Origin: Lacinutrix venerupis
Lineage (GTDB): Bacteria > Bacteroidota > Bacteroidia > Flavobacteriales > Flavobacteriaceae
Length of the DNA stretch: 64,000 nt
Direction: 5' to 3'
Assembly: GCF_003663945.1 (NCBI RefSeq)
Contig: NZ_RCCH01000001.1
Span: 248,001 to 312,000, forward strand
The position numbers and the translations under genes are program-made. Positions within the stretch are counted from its first letter, which is position 1. Each line of letters starts with the position of its first letter. The notes under the pieces are model-generated. The model did not search any database, was not told the origin of the DNA, and was given only the letters and a program-made list of their open reading frames with translations. Shown here piece by piece: positions 1-8,671 of the stretch.

Positions 1-590
1 TGATCTTTTAAGTAATGTTGATGCATTGCGCCTTCAATTATTGTACTTGCAAGTGCTTTTGGGTATTTGTAAGTTGTGTTTACATCTATAATAAAATCTT
101 TTAACCTATTTACTAATCGCTTATAAACCGAAAAATATCCTTCTTTATTTTCTGCATCAACTTCTTTTGTTAAGTAAGATTTTGAAAATTCACTAATAAC
201 TATTCGTTTTAAAACAACTTTATCTATATGGCTAAAAGCACTATCTATTGTTGTTGTTTGTGTAAGTACTTCTACTGCTTTTTTTAGTTTTAATTCTTTA
301 TCTTCTAAACTGTTTGTAGAAAATACTAATTGATATTCTAGCCAAGTCCAATACCATGTCGTTAAGTACAATAGTAGCATATGCTTATTTTCAAAATATC
401 TATAAATCGAGCTTTCGTTAGAGCCAATTTTAGTACCTAATTTTTTAAATGTGAATAAATCAAAGCCTATTTCGTCTATTAATAAAATACTGTTTTCTAC
501 AATACGTTTTCCCAACGAAGATGATTCGGGATCTTTTAAATAAATATTTTCTTTAATACTTATTCTAATATTTGATAGTAAATATTTCAT
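1..590 (-). CDS. TetR/AcrR-family transcriptional regulator (3' end beyond window)
   Basis: The minus-strand frame opens with ATG at 590 and runs without a stop to base 1, giving about 196 residues, so the C-terminus lies outside the window. Residues about 25-75 look like a TetR-type helix-turn-helix: a helix ending in 'LLIDEIGFDLFTFKKLG', then 'IGSNESSIYRYFENKH', which matches the family's S-x-x-x-[IL]-Y-x-[YH]-F recognition helix. The rest is an all-helical ligand-binding region I do not recognise. It lies 86 bp downstream of the mechanosensitive channel gene on the same strand, so co-transcription is possible but unproven. TetR proteins are usually repressors relieved by a small ligand; the target is unknown. 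Confidence 0.8.
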   Translation of the reverse strand, partial: MKYLLSNIRISIKENIYLKDPESSSLGKRIVENSILLIDEIGFDLFTFKKLGTKIGSNESSIYRYFENKHMLLLYLTTWYWTWLEYQLVFSTNSLEDKELKLKKAVEVLTQTTTIDSAFSHIDKVVLKRIVISEFSKSYLTKEVDAENKEGYFSVYKRLVNRLKDFIIDVNTTYKYPKALASTIIEGAMHQHYLKD

Positions 591-675
591 AATAATAAAT
601 TTAATTGCAAATATAATAGTAATACTATCATTTTTGAAATCGAATTAACTATTAATTAACTTTTTTTAAAAAAAA

Positions 676-1923
676 TTAGGCTTGAAAAGACTTAGAACTT
701 GGTAATTCAAAAATTTCTAATTCGAAAAAAGGAACAGCTGCTAGAAAGTGATCAAATAAGTCTGACATTACATATTCGTAATTTTCCCATCGCTTATCTT
801 TACTAAAAGCATAAATTTCTAATGGAACACCTTGTGTTGTGGGTTGTAGCTGTCTTGCCATTAGTAACATTTCTTTGTTAATGGCAGAGTGGTTTTCTAA
901 ATATGTTTGAATATATTTTCTAAAAACACCAATGTTAGTAAGGTTTCTTCCGTTTAGTAAAAGTGTTTTATCTATATTATTTTCAGTATTATATTTATCT
1001 ATTTTTTCTTGCATTCCAGATAAATAACTAGAAATAAGCTGTACGTTTTTTAAACGCTCTATATCTTCTGTTGTAAGATATTTAATAGAGTCTTGCTTAA
1101 TCATTAAATGTCTTTTTATTCTACGACCATCAGAGTTTGTCATGCCTCGCCAGTTTTTAAACGAGTCTGAAATCATAGCATAAGTAGGAATTGTAGTTAT
1201 CGTGTTATCAAAATTTTGAACCTTTACAGTTGCTAAATTAATTTCTGTAACGTCACCATCGGCACCATATTTTTCGAAAGTAATCCAATCTCCAATACGC
1301 ACCATGTCATTAATTGATACTTGAATACTCGCAACAAAACCAAGAATAGTATCTTTAAAAATAAGTAAAATAATAGCTGAAGCGGCACCAAATCCTGTTA
1401 TAAATTTTATAATAGAGAGGTTTGTAAACACAGCAATAGCCGCAAAAGCACCAACTATCCAAGCAAAAATCATGAATACTTGTATGTAACTGTCTATTGG
1501 TTTGTCTCTTAAACTAGGTAAGGTTTTTAAAAAATCTTCAATGGTATGTAAAACACTTCTAACAATCCATAATACTAGAACTATAAATGTAACCTGAAGT
1601 AGTTTTCTAACAGGTGATTCTATATAGCCAAAATCTGCAAAAATTATAGGTAGCAAGTTTAAAGCTAATATTAACGGAAAAATATGTGCTACATTTCTTG
1701 GAACTTTATTGGCTAATAATAAATCGTCAAAAGGAGATTTTGTATGCTCTGCAATACGAACAGAGGCTACGCGTAATGTTTTTGTGATAATTTTATCTAC
1801 AAAATAAATAACACATAAGGCTATTATTAATAATGTAAACATATTAAGATATTTGGCTGCGGTTTCATTAAAACCAAAAACCTCATAGTAATCATAAAAA
1901 AAACAGGCAATTTGCTCTTGCAT
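676..1923 (-). CDS. Mechanosensitive ion channel, MscS superfamily (YbdG-like)
   Basis: 415 residues. Hydrophobic segments lie at about residues 25-45, 78-98, 105-128, 146-168 and 170-192. The last is a pore-lining helix rich in Gly and Ala that leads into the MscS beta domain ('FKDTILGFVASIQVSINDMVRIGDW' region, about 190-215, then 'TVKVQNFDNTITTIPT'). The length and the long amphipathic C-terminus resemble E. coli YbdG more than minimal MscS. The role is inferred as release of solutes on hypo-osmotic shock at the inner membrane. It is the first of three MscS-type channels in the window; the other two are shorter and more alike. Family assignment is secure; subfamily is inferred from size and topology. 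Confidence 0.88.
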   Translation of the reverse strand: MQEQIACFFYDYYEVFGFNETAAKYLNMFTLLIIALCVIYFVDKIITKTLRVASVRIAEHTKSPFDDLLLANKVPRNVAHIFPLILALNLLPIIFADFGYIESPVRKLLQVTFIVLVLWIVRSVLHTIEDFLKTLPSLRDKPIDSYIQVFMIFAWIVGAFAAIAVFTNLSIIKFITGFGAASAIILLIFKDTILGFVASIQVSINDMVRIGDWITFEKYGADGDVTEINLATVKVQNFDNTITTIPTYAMISDSFKNWRGMTNSDGRRIKRHLMIKQDSIKYLTTEDIERLKNVQLISSYLSGMQEKIDKYNTENNIDKTLLLNGRNLTNIGVFRKYIQTYLENHSAINKEMLLMARQLQPTTQGVPLEIYAFSKDKRWENYEYVMSDLFDHFLAAVPFFELEIFELPSSKSFQA

Positions 1924-1993
1924 AGTATATTAAATTTTTAGCAAAATTAAAGAGATTTAATTTGTCTTAGCTAAATTAACCTATAAAAAATAG

Positions 1994-2569
1994 TTAAAGT
2001 AAACTAGGGATATCTATTGGTTTTACAGCGCCAGATTCCAAATTCCCAAGTTGTATATTTCCAACTCTAACACGTACTAAACGAAGTGTTGGACAATTAA
2101 CAGCACTGGTCATTTTTCTTACTTGTCTAAATTTACCTTCGGTTAAAGTTATAGAAATCCACGAAACAGGACCATGCCTGGCATCGCGTATTTTTTTTAC
2201 GCGTTCTGGTAAAATAGGAGCATTGTTTAACTTAAATACTTTACATGGTTTGGTTTGGTACTTTTTACCATCAAAACCAATTTCTACACCATTTTTTAAC
2301 CTAATAATTTCTTGGTTTGTAATATCGCCATCTACTAAGGCATAGTATTCTTTTTCAATACCACTAGAATTAATATAATCGCTTAATTTACCGTCTGTAG
2401 TTAATAACAACAAACCTTCACTTTTTTCGTCTAAACGACCAATAGGCATTGTACCATTTGGAAAACTTCCTAATTCGCCTAAAAAACGCTTGCGTTTTTG
2501 TTGGGTTGAGTTACTCCCAAATTGCGAAAGCATACCGTAAGGCTTATATATTTTATAGTGTTTATGCAA
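1994..2569 (-). CDS. 23S rRNA pseudouridine synthase, RluE-like (RsuA family)
   Basis: 191 residues. The catalytic motif GRLDEKSEGLLL is at residues 44-55, with Asp47 the expected nucleophile. A downstream 'LTEGKFRQVRKM' block matches the RsuA/RluB/E/F family. There is no S4 RNA-binding domain before the catalytic domain, as in RluE, which modifies U2457 of E. coli 23S rRNA; the target here is inferred. The start codon sits directly against the stop codon of topB (2570), so the two genes are almost certainly co-transcribed with topB first. Its short size and missing S4 domain separate it from RsuA, RluB and RluF. Confidence 0.88.
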   Translation of the reverse strand: MHKHYKIYKPYGMLSQFGSNSTQQKRKRFLGELGSFPNGTMPIGRLDEKSEGLLLLTTDGKLSDYINSSGIEKEYYALVDGDITNQEIIRLKNGVEIGFDGKKYQTKPCKVFKLNNAPILPERVKKIRDARHGPVSWISITLTEGKFRQVRKMTSAVNCPTLRLVRVRVGNIQLGNLESGAVKPIDIPSLL

Positions 2570-4867
2570 TTAGTTTTCGTTTAATATTTTAAAAACTAGT
2601 GCTTTGGTTAATTGTTGTCCTTTTGCTTTTTCACGTATTAAATCGTAGCTAAATCTAAAATCACATCCACTTTTATAATTGCTACAACCGTAAGCTGTTT
2701 TACCTTTTATAATGGTGCCTTTTTTACATTTTGGACACGTATTTTCTTCGGAAATATTTTTAGGTTGAATTTTCCCTTTTTTAGGTTCAAATTTTAGTTT
2801 AAAATCATCATCAAATCTCACAAGTCCTTCTGCGGAAGTACCATCAATTTTAAAGCCTTTTAAATTTACAGTTGAGCCTTTTTCTAATAGACGTATAAAT
2901 TGCTTTTCAGAAATTGTTTTGCTTTCAAACTTAAACGGCATCACAAAATCGCAAGTTTTATTGTATTCTGAACAACCGTATGCTGTTTTACCTTTTAAAA
3001 TAGAACCTTGTTTACATTTCGGGCATTTTTGCGAAGTTATACCAGCAGCTTTTTTTGATGCTTTTTTCTTTTTAGCACCAGCAGGTTTGTTGTTTACAGA
3101 TGATATATTGGCTTTTCTAGTTTCGCTTCTTACTTCGTAAACTAAACGATCTACCATTTGCTTCATTTGTTTTATAAAACTAGCAGCACTAAATTCGCCT
3201 TTTTCAATATCTTTTAACTGTTTCTCCCATTTTCCTGTGAGTTCTGCAGATTTTAGTAACTCATTTTGAATGGTATCTATTAATTGAATACCTGTAACTG
3301 TTGGTAATACTTGCTTTTTATTTCGCTTTATGTATTTTCTTCTAAAAAGAGTTTCAATAATATTGGCACGTGTAGATGGTCTACCAATGCCATTTTCTTT
3401 CATTATTTCACGAAGCTCATCATTATCTACTTGTTTTCCTGCGGTTTCCATAGCACGTAGGAGTGAAGCTTCTGTATATTGATTTGGTGGTTTGGTTTGT
3501 TTTTCTAAAAATGATGGTTCATGTGGTCCTTTTTCACCTTTTTCGAACGTAGGTAACATTCCTGTTTCCTTTGTAGGTTTTCCTGACGTTTCAAAAACAA
3601 GTCTCCAACCTTTTTCTAAAATCTCTTTTCCTGTAGTTTTAAACTTTACTTTTTCGGCTTTACCAATAACAGTAGTGTTTGATACTTTACATTCTGGATA
3701 AAACACGGCTATAAAACGACGTACAATTATATCGTAAACTTGCTGTTGGTTATACTGCAGGTTCATTTCTTGTCCCGTTGGGATTATGGCATGGTGATCT
3801 GTTACCTTACTATCATCAAAAACCTTTTTGGTTTTTTTAAGTTTTTTTCCTTGAAGAGGTTGTGTTAAAGTAGCGTATTTAGTTAGATTTTTTAATATCG
3901 CTGGTACTTTTGGGTACACATCGTTAGGTAGAAATGTTGTATCTACTCTTGGATAGGTTACTACTTTTTGCTCGTATAGTTTTTGTACGATTTTTAAAGT
4001 TTCGTCTGCACTAAAACCAAATTTAGTATTACAATACACTTGTAAACCTGTTAAATCGAATAGTTTTGGTGCATATTCATTACCTGCTTTTTTTGCGATA
4101 GATACAATTTCAAAATCGTGTTCTTTTACAATGTTAGCTAGTTTTTCGCCGTCTTCAACTTTTAAAAAACGACCTTCTTCGTAACTAAATAGAGTATCGC
4201 GATATAATGTTTGTAGCTCCCAATACGGTTGTGGTTTAAAGTTTTCAATTTCTTTAAACCTATTTACAAGCATTGCTAATGTTGGTGTTTGTACGCGACC
4301 AACAGATAATACTTGTTTATAACCACCATGCTTTACAGTATAAAGTCTGGTAGCGTTCATGCCTAGCAACCAATCGCCAATAGCACGAGAGAAGCCAGCA
4401 TAGTATAAATTATCGTAATCGCTAGCTGGTTTTAAATTGTTAAAACCTTCTTTTATAGCTTCGGTAGTAAGTGATGAAATCCAAAGTCTTTCAACTTTAC
4501 CTTTATAATTGGTTTGGTTTAAAACCCAACGTTGTATTAATTCTCCTTCTTGACCGGCATCACCACAGTTTATTACAACATCTGCTTTTTCAAATAAACC
4601 TTTTACAATATTAAACTGTTTTTTTATTCCAGAATCTTTAGAAACTTTAGTTTCAAACCGCTCTGGAAGCATTGGTAAATTGTTTAAATCCCAACTTTTC
4701 CAATACGGTTTGTAATCGCTAGGTTCTTTAAGTGTACAAAGGTGACCAAAAGTATAAGTTACCGCATAGCCATTGCCTTCGTAGTAGCCATCACGTTTTG
4801 TGTTGGCTCCAAGAACAGCAGCAATTTCTCTTGCCACAGATGGTTTTTCGGCGATACAGACTTTCAT
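2570..4867 (-). CDS. topB: DNA topoisomerase III (type IA)
   Basis: 765 residues. The Toprim domain opens with 'MKVCIAEKPSVAREIA', holding the conserved Glu7. The active-site tyrosine is Tyr305 in 'VVTYPRVDTTFLP', and the cleavage-domain block 'GIGRPSTRA' lies near residue 500. Two four-Cys zinc-ribbon repeats (CPKC...YGC...C) close the C-terminus at about 610-640 and 710-745. The enzyme nicks and religates single strands to decatenate DNA. The usual acidic DxDxxGE motif of Toprim reads D103-A-G-Q-E-G-E109, so the second Asp is Gly. Chromosomal topB with two zinc ribbons is common in Bacteroidota, and the neighbours give no sign of a conjugative element. Confidence 0.95.
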   Translation of the reverse strand: MKVCIAEKPSVAREIAAVLGANTKRDGYYEGNGYAVTYTFGHLCTLKEPSDYKPYWKSWDLNNLPMLPERFETKVSKDSGIKKQFNIVKGLFEKADVVINCGDAGQEGELIQRWVLNQTNYKGKVERLWISSLTTEAIKEGFNNLKPASDYDNLYYAGFSRAIGDWLLGMNATRLYTVKHGGYKQVLSVGRVQTPTLAMLVNRFKEIENFKPQPYWELQTLYRDTLFSYEEGRFLKVEDGEKLANIVKEHDFEIVSIAKKAGNEYAPKLFDLTGLQVYCNTKFGFSADETLKIVQKLYEQKVVTYPRVDTTFLPNDVYPKVPAILKNLTKYATLTQPLQGKKLKKTKKVFDDSKVTDHHAIIPTGQEMNLQYNQQQVYDIIVRRFIAVFYPECKVSNTTVIGKAEKVKFKTTGKEILEKGWRLVFETSGKPTKETGMLPTFEKGEKGPHEPSFLEKQTKPPNQYTEASLLRAMETAGKQVDNDELREIMKENGIGRPSTRANIIETLFRRKYIKRNKKQVLPTVTGIQLIDTIQNELLKSAELTGKWEKQLKDIEKGEFSAASFIKQMKQMVDRLVYEVRSETRKANISSVNNKPAGAKKKKASKKAAGITSQKCPKCKQGSILKGKTAYGCSEYNKTCDFVMPFKFESKTISEKQFIRLLEKGSTVNLKGFKIDGTSAEGLVRFDDDFKLKFEPKKGKIQPKNISEENTCPKCKKGTIIKGKTAYGCSNYKSGCDFRFSYDLIREKAKGQQLTKALVFKILNEN

Positions 4868-4961
4868 TTAACTTAATAAAATTTGGAGACGCAAAATAAG
4901 ACTTTACACTGTATTGCTAAAGCTTATTTTTAGAGAGTTATTAACGGTTTTTATAAGACGA

Positions 4962-5777
4962 TTACCAAGCGACTACAAAACACTTGTTTATTTCACCATT
5001 TTTATTTTTTAGCCATAACATTGGCGAATATTTTTCGGTTTTAAATAGTGTTAGTTCAGGCAGTATATTGTTATAGGTTTTCCAGGCTACATTAGGTGTA
5101 ACATCAACTAACCAATCGGTTTTTTTAGGAATATAGAATTTACAATCTTTAAATTGCGATAACTCTGTGTATTTAAAGTAAAACCCATAAATACATTCTG
5201 GATTTAAGATTTTTAGTTTTATTTCTTTTTCAAAAGGAATAAAAATTTGTGCTTTAAAATATATTTGTTGTTTAAAATCTTCAGCTTTATTAAAGCTTAG
5301 TTTTTCTAGTAAAGGTTTGGTTTCTGGCGCATAGAGTAGTGGTAATTGCTTTTGTTTTAGTTTGTTTAATTTTTCAACCAAACTATCTCGCCGCATTGGT
5401 CCAATACAACAATTAATTTCTGTATCACCAAGCGATTCATCATACAAATAGAATTTAAATTGAATTTCTAAATGAATAGGCTGTTTTTTATTTAAAAACA
5501 AACAGTCTAACTCTCCTATAGTTCGATTATTTTGAGTTTGAATTTGAGGATTTTCACTTAAAATAGAAATATTTTTATCTAAAAGTAGCTCTGTAGATAC
5601 AAAACGTTCTACACGTTGTCCTAATCTAATACGCTCTAAACCATTGCCACTAAAAACAGGTGTTTTTTGTTTAACAGGACACAATGGTTGCATACCATTT
5701 ACGGGATTTAAAAATAAGTGAGGTGTATTGTAAAACCCACTAAATTGGGCTTGTAAACTAGTAAAAAAGTCTTTCAT
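4962..5777 (-). CDS. DUF1853 family protein
   Basis: 271 residues, no signal peptide. It carries the DUF1853 hallmarks: 'GELD' at 88-91, then 'HLEIQFKFYLY' at about 102-112, then 'CIGPMRRDSLVEKLNKL'. The order acidic-Asp91-Glu104-x-Gln106-x-Lys108 recalls a PD-(D/E)XK nuclease core, with Glu57 in 'RVERF' as a possible first-helix acid; that link is inference from the motif pattern. It sits 95 bp downstream of nothing on its strand and upstream of topB, with a separate promoter region shared with the divergent helicase at 5879. No function is established that I can name. Confidence 0.75.
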   Translation of the reverse strand: MKDFFTSLQAQFSGFYNTPHLFLNPVNGMQPLCPVKQKTPVFSGNGLERIRLGQRVERFVSTELLLDKNISILSENPQIQTQNNRTIGELDCLFLNKKQPIHLEIQFKFYLYDESLGDTEINCCIGPMRRDSLVEKLNKLKQKQLPLLYAPETKPLLEKLSFNKAEDFKQQIYFKAQIFIPFEKEIKLKILNPECIYGFYFKYTELSQFKDCKFYIPKKTDWLVDVTPNVAWKTYNNILPELTLFKTEKYSPMLWLKNKNGEINKCFVVAW

Positions 5778-5844
5778 AAGCGACTACTAATGTAAACATT
5801 TTAAATTTTTTTAAAAATATTCGTCAAAAGCCTTTAATTCGTTG

Positions 5845-5852
5845 TATTTTTG
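5845..5852 (+). promoter_or_regulatory. Bacteroidota-type -7 box (TATTTTTG) before the SF2 helicase
   Basis: The octamer fits the TAnnTTTG -7 consensus of Bacteroidota sigma-ABfA promoters and lies 26 bp before the ATG at 5879, implying a short leader. A clear -33 TTTG is not evident. Confidence 0.45.
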
Positions 5853-5878
5853 CACATCTCAAATTTGAAAAAAGATTA

Positions 5879-7432
5879 ATGAAAAGTACAACTTTAGATA
5901 TAGAAGAAAGACAAGAAGGCAAGAGTTTATATAGCTATCAAAAAGGTGCTATTGATAAAATTTTTAAGTGTTTTGAGGATGCTCCAGAGGATTATCATTT
6001 ATTATATCAACTTCCAACCGGAGGTGGAAAGACGGTTATTTTCTCTGAGATTGTTAGGCAGTACCTAAAACATCATAAAAAACAAGTGTTAGTAATGACA
6101 CATAGAATTGAACTTTGTAAGCAAACATCGAGTATGCTAACAGAGTTTGGTGTAACAAACAAAATTGTAGACTCTAAAGCAGATTTGAGTGATCAAAGAG
6201 ACTACAACTGTTTTGTTGCCATGGTAGAAACACTTAATAATCGTTTAAATGATGATAAACTAGATATTAGTGATATTGGTTTAGTTATTATTGATGAGGC
6301 ACACTACAACTCATTTACAAAACTGTTTAAGTTTTTTGAAAAATCATTTATTTTAGGAGTTACTGCTACACCTTTAAGTAGTAATATTAACCTTCCTATG
6401 AAGGATAATTATAACGAGTTAATTGTTGGAGAAACTATTCAATCTCTAATAGATAACGAATTTTTAGCACGTGCGGAAGTATATTCTTACAATGTTGGTT
6501 TAACCTCTTTAATTGTTGGTGCAAATGGTGATTATACTGTAAAATCATCTGAAGATTTATATACCAATACAGACATGCTTACTAAGCTTATTCAAGCTTA
6601 CGAAGAGCGTTGTAAAGGTAAAAAAACATTAATATTTAATAATGGTATTAATACCTCTTTACATGTTTATGACACCTTTAGGCGAGCTGGATATCCGGTT
6701 GCGCATTTAGATAATAATAATACAAAAAAAGAGCGTAAAGCCATTTTAAAATGGTTTAAAGAGACACCAGATGCTATATTAACATCTGTAAGTATTTTAA
6801 CTACTGGATTTGATGAACCAACGGTAGATTGTATTATTTTAAACAGAGCCACAAAATCATTAACGCTTTACTACCAAATGATTGGTCGTGGATCGCGTAT
6901 TTTAAAGAATAAAAACAAGTTTACAGTTATAGATTTAGGAAACAACCTTCATCGTTTTGGACCTTGGGGAAGTGACTTAGATTGGCACAAAATATTTAGA
7001 TCGCCTAACTTCTATTTAGATGGTATTTTAAGTGACGAAGATTTAGAAGAAAACTTTAGATACGAAATGCCAGAAGCACTTAGAGCAGAATTTGCTAAGT
7101 CTGAAGATGTGTATTTTGATGTTAAAGCCATGTACATTAGATCTGTAAGAGAAGGCGATTCTTCTAAAGTAATTTTAGAGCGTTCTATAGCGCATCATGC
7201 AAAAATGTGTGTTGAAAATAGTGAAGATTTATGGGATGCTTTAGGTTTGGCGAAAATGCTTAAAGATGATATAGATTACCGTATACAGCGCTACACAAAA
7301 TGTATTAGTAAAAGTACTTTTAACTTTGTAGAATGGCTAAAAGATGATTACAAAAAGAAATTAAACGCATATTTACGTGCTAATTTTGATGATTTATTTG
7401 AAGAAATTCACGGTTATCCACCAGAAGATTAA
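5879..7432 (+). CDS. DEAD/DEAH-box (SF2) helicase
   Basis: 517 residues. The Q-like aromatic motif 'LYSYQKGAIDKI' is followed by Walker A 'LPTGGGKT' (Lys51), DEAH at 139-142, motif III 'GVTATP' at 160-165, motif V 'ILTTGFDEPTVD' near 306-317 and motif VI 'QMIGRGSR' at 333-340. This layout is that of the RecG/UvrB/type-III-restriction-like SF2 helicases, more than of RNA DEAD-box proteins. The C-terminal 130 residues are charged and unrecognised. It stands alone, with no methyltransferase or nuclease partner nearby, so it is not an evident restriction subunit. A 117-bp gap separates it from the DEAD-box gene on the same strand. The substrate is unknown. Confidence 0.85.
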   Translation: MKSTTLDIEERQEGKSLYSYQKGAIDKIFKCFEDAPEDYHLLYQLPTGGGKTVIFSEIVRQYLKHHKKQVLVMTHRIELCKQTSSMLTEFGVTNKIVDSKADLSDQRDYNCFVAMVETLNNRLNDDKLDISDIGLVIIDEAHYNSFTKLFKFFEKSFILGVTATPLSSNINLPMKDNYNELIVGETIQSLIDNEFLARAEVYSYNVGLTSLIVGANGDYTVKSSEDLYTNTDMLTKLIQAYEERCKGKKTLIFNNGINTSLHVYDTFRRAGYPVAHLDNNNTKKERKAILKWFKETPDAILTSVSILTTGFDEPTVDCIILNRATKSLTLYYQMIGRGSRILKNKNKFTVIDLGNNLHRFGPWGSDLDWHKIFRSPNFYLDGILSDEDLEENFRYEMPEALRAEFAKSEDVYFDVKAMYIRSVREGDSSKVILERSIAHHAKMCVENSEDLWDALGLAKMLKDDIDYRIQRYTKCISKSTFNFVEWLKDDYKKKLNAYLRANFDDLFEEIHGYPPED

Positions 7433-7549
7433 TTTTTAAATTATAGTATTTAGTCGCAGTCACAATTACTAACTCTAAACCTAATAACAAGAAATAGAGA
7501 TAGTTAATTAGTGTAAAATATTTTTAAACCAATTTAACAACACATAATT

Positions 7550-8668
7550 ATGACTTTTAAAGACTTAGGAATACACAATAATTATATAAAATCGCTTAAA
7601 GAGTTAGGTATTAAAACACCAACAGAAATTCAAGCGCAAGCGATTCCTGTTTTATTAAATTCTAAAATAGATTTTATTGGTTTAGCGCAAACCGGTACTG
7701 GAAAAACTGCAGCCTATGGTTTACCTGTTTTACACAAAGTAGATGCGAATAAAAAAGCTGTGCAAGGTTTAATAATTGCGCCAACACGAGAATTAGTACA
7801 GCAAATTAAAAAACAGCTATTTAAGTTTACTAAATACAACGATAAAAAGATTTTTGTTGAAGGTGTTTATGGAGGCGAAAAAATAGATATACAAATTAGT
7901 AACTTAAAACGTCCTACACACATTATTGTTGCAACTCCAGGACGCTTAGTAGATTTATTAGACAAAAATATAATAGATTTAAAACACATTAATACTTTAA
8001 TCTTAGATGAAGCTGATGAGATGTTAAGTATGGGTTTTAAAAAGGATTTAAATATCATTTTAGACGCTACAACAAAAAGCGCAAGAAATACTTGGTTTTT
8101 TTCTGCGACAATGCCAGCCGATTTAAAAAATATAGTATCACGCTACATCTCTAAAGATGCAGCTCGTGTAGAAATTAATAGAAATAACATTGTTAATGCT
8201 AATATTTCTCACCACTTTGTGCAAACAGCAATAGTAGATAAAGCGCATAGTATTATGCGTTTGTTAGACGATAGAGCAGATGAGCGCGGAATAATTTTTT
8301 GTAGAACAAAAGCAGGTACTCAGGCTTTAAAACAACAATTACAAAAAGAAGGATTTAATGTAGATGCTTTAGAAGGTGATATGACGCAGAAAGAACGCGA
8401 CAAAGTTATGCGTGCGTTTAAAAACACTAACCTGCAAATTTTAATTTCTACAGATGTATCTGCGCGAGGAATCGATGTTAATAATTTAGCATTTATAATT
8501 CATCACCAACTTCCAGAACATTTAGAGTATTATACACACCGAAGCGGAAGAACAGCAAGAGCAGGAAAAAAAGGAGAATCTATAGCATTAGTGTTGCCAA
8601 CAGAATTAAAAAGAGTTGCAGAAATTGAAAAAGCTTTAGGTATTAAAATTAAAGAAATGACGCTTTAA
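7550..8668 (+). CDS. DEAD-box ATP-dependent RNA helicase (RhlE/CsdA-like)
   Basis: 372 residues, close to a bare two-domain DEAD-box core. Visible motifs are the Q motif 'GIKTPTEIQAQAIP' (20-33), Walker A 'AQTGTGKT' (46-53, Lys52), 'PTRELVQQ', 'DEADEML', 'FSAT', 'ARGIDV' and 'HRSGRTARAGKKG'. It lacks the long basic C-terminal tail of many RhlE proteins. The stop codon is 3 bp before the rRNA methyltransferase ATG, so the two are clearly translationally close and likely one transcript. A role in ribosome assembly or mRNA unwinding is inferred from the family and from this pairing. Confidence 0.92.
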   Translation: MTFKDLGIHNNYIKSLKELGIKTPTEIQAQAIPVLLNSKIDFIGLAQTGTGKTAAYGLPVLHKVDANKKAVQGLIIAPTRELVQQIKKQLFKFTKYNDKKIFVEGVYGGEKIDIQISNLKRPTHIIVATPGRLVDLLDKNIIDLKHINTLILDEADEMLSMGFKKDLNIILDATTKSARNTWFFSATMPADLKNIVSRYISKDAARVEINRNNIVNANISHHFVQTAIVDKAHSIMRLLDDRADERGIIFCRTKAGTQALKQQLQKEGFNVDALEGDMTQKERDKVMRAFKNTNLQILISTDVSARGIDVNNLAFIIHHQLPEHLEYYTHRSGRTARAGKKGESIALVLPTELKRVAEIEKALGIKIKEMTL

Positions 8669-8671
8669 TTC

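Noticed and set aside
5879-7432. Type III or type I restriction helicase subunit
   Set aside because: No methyltransferase, specificity or nuclease partner is adjacent and no nuclease domain is visible in the chain.
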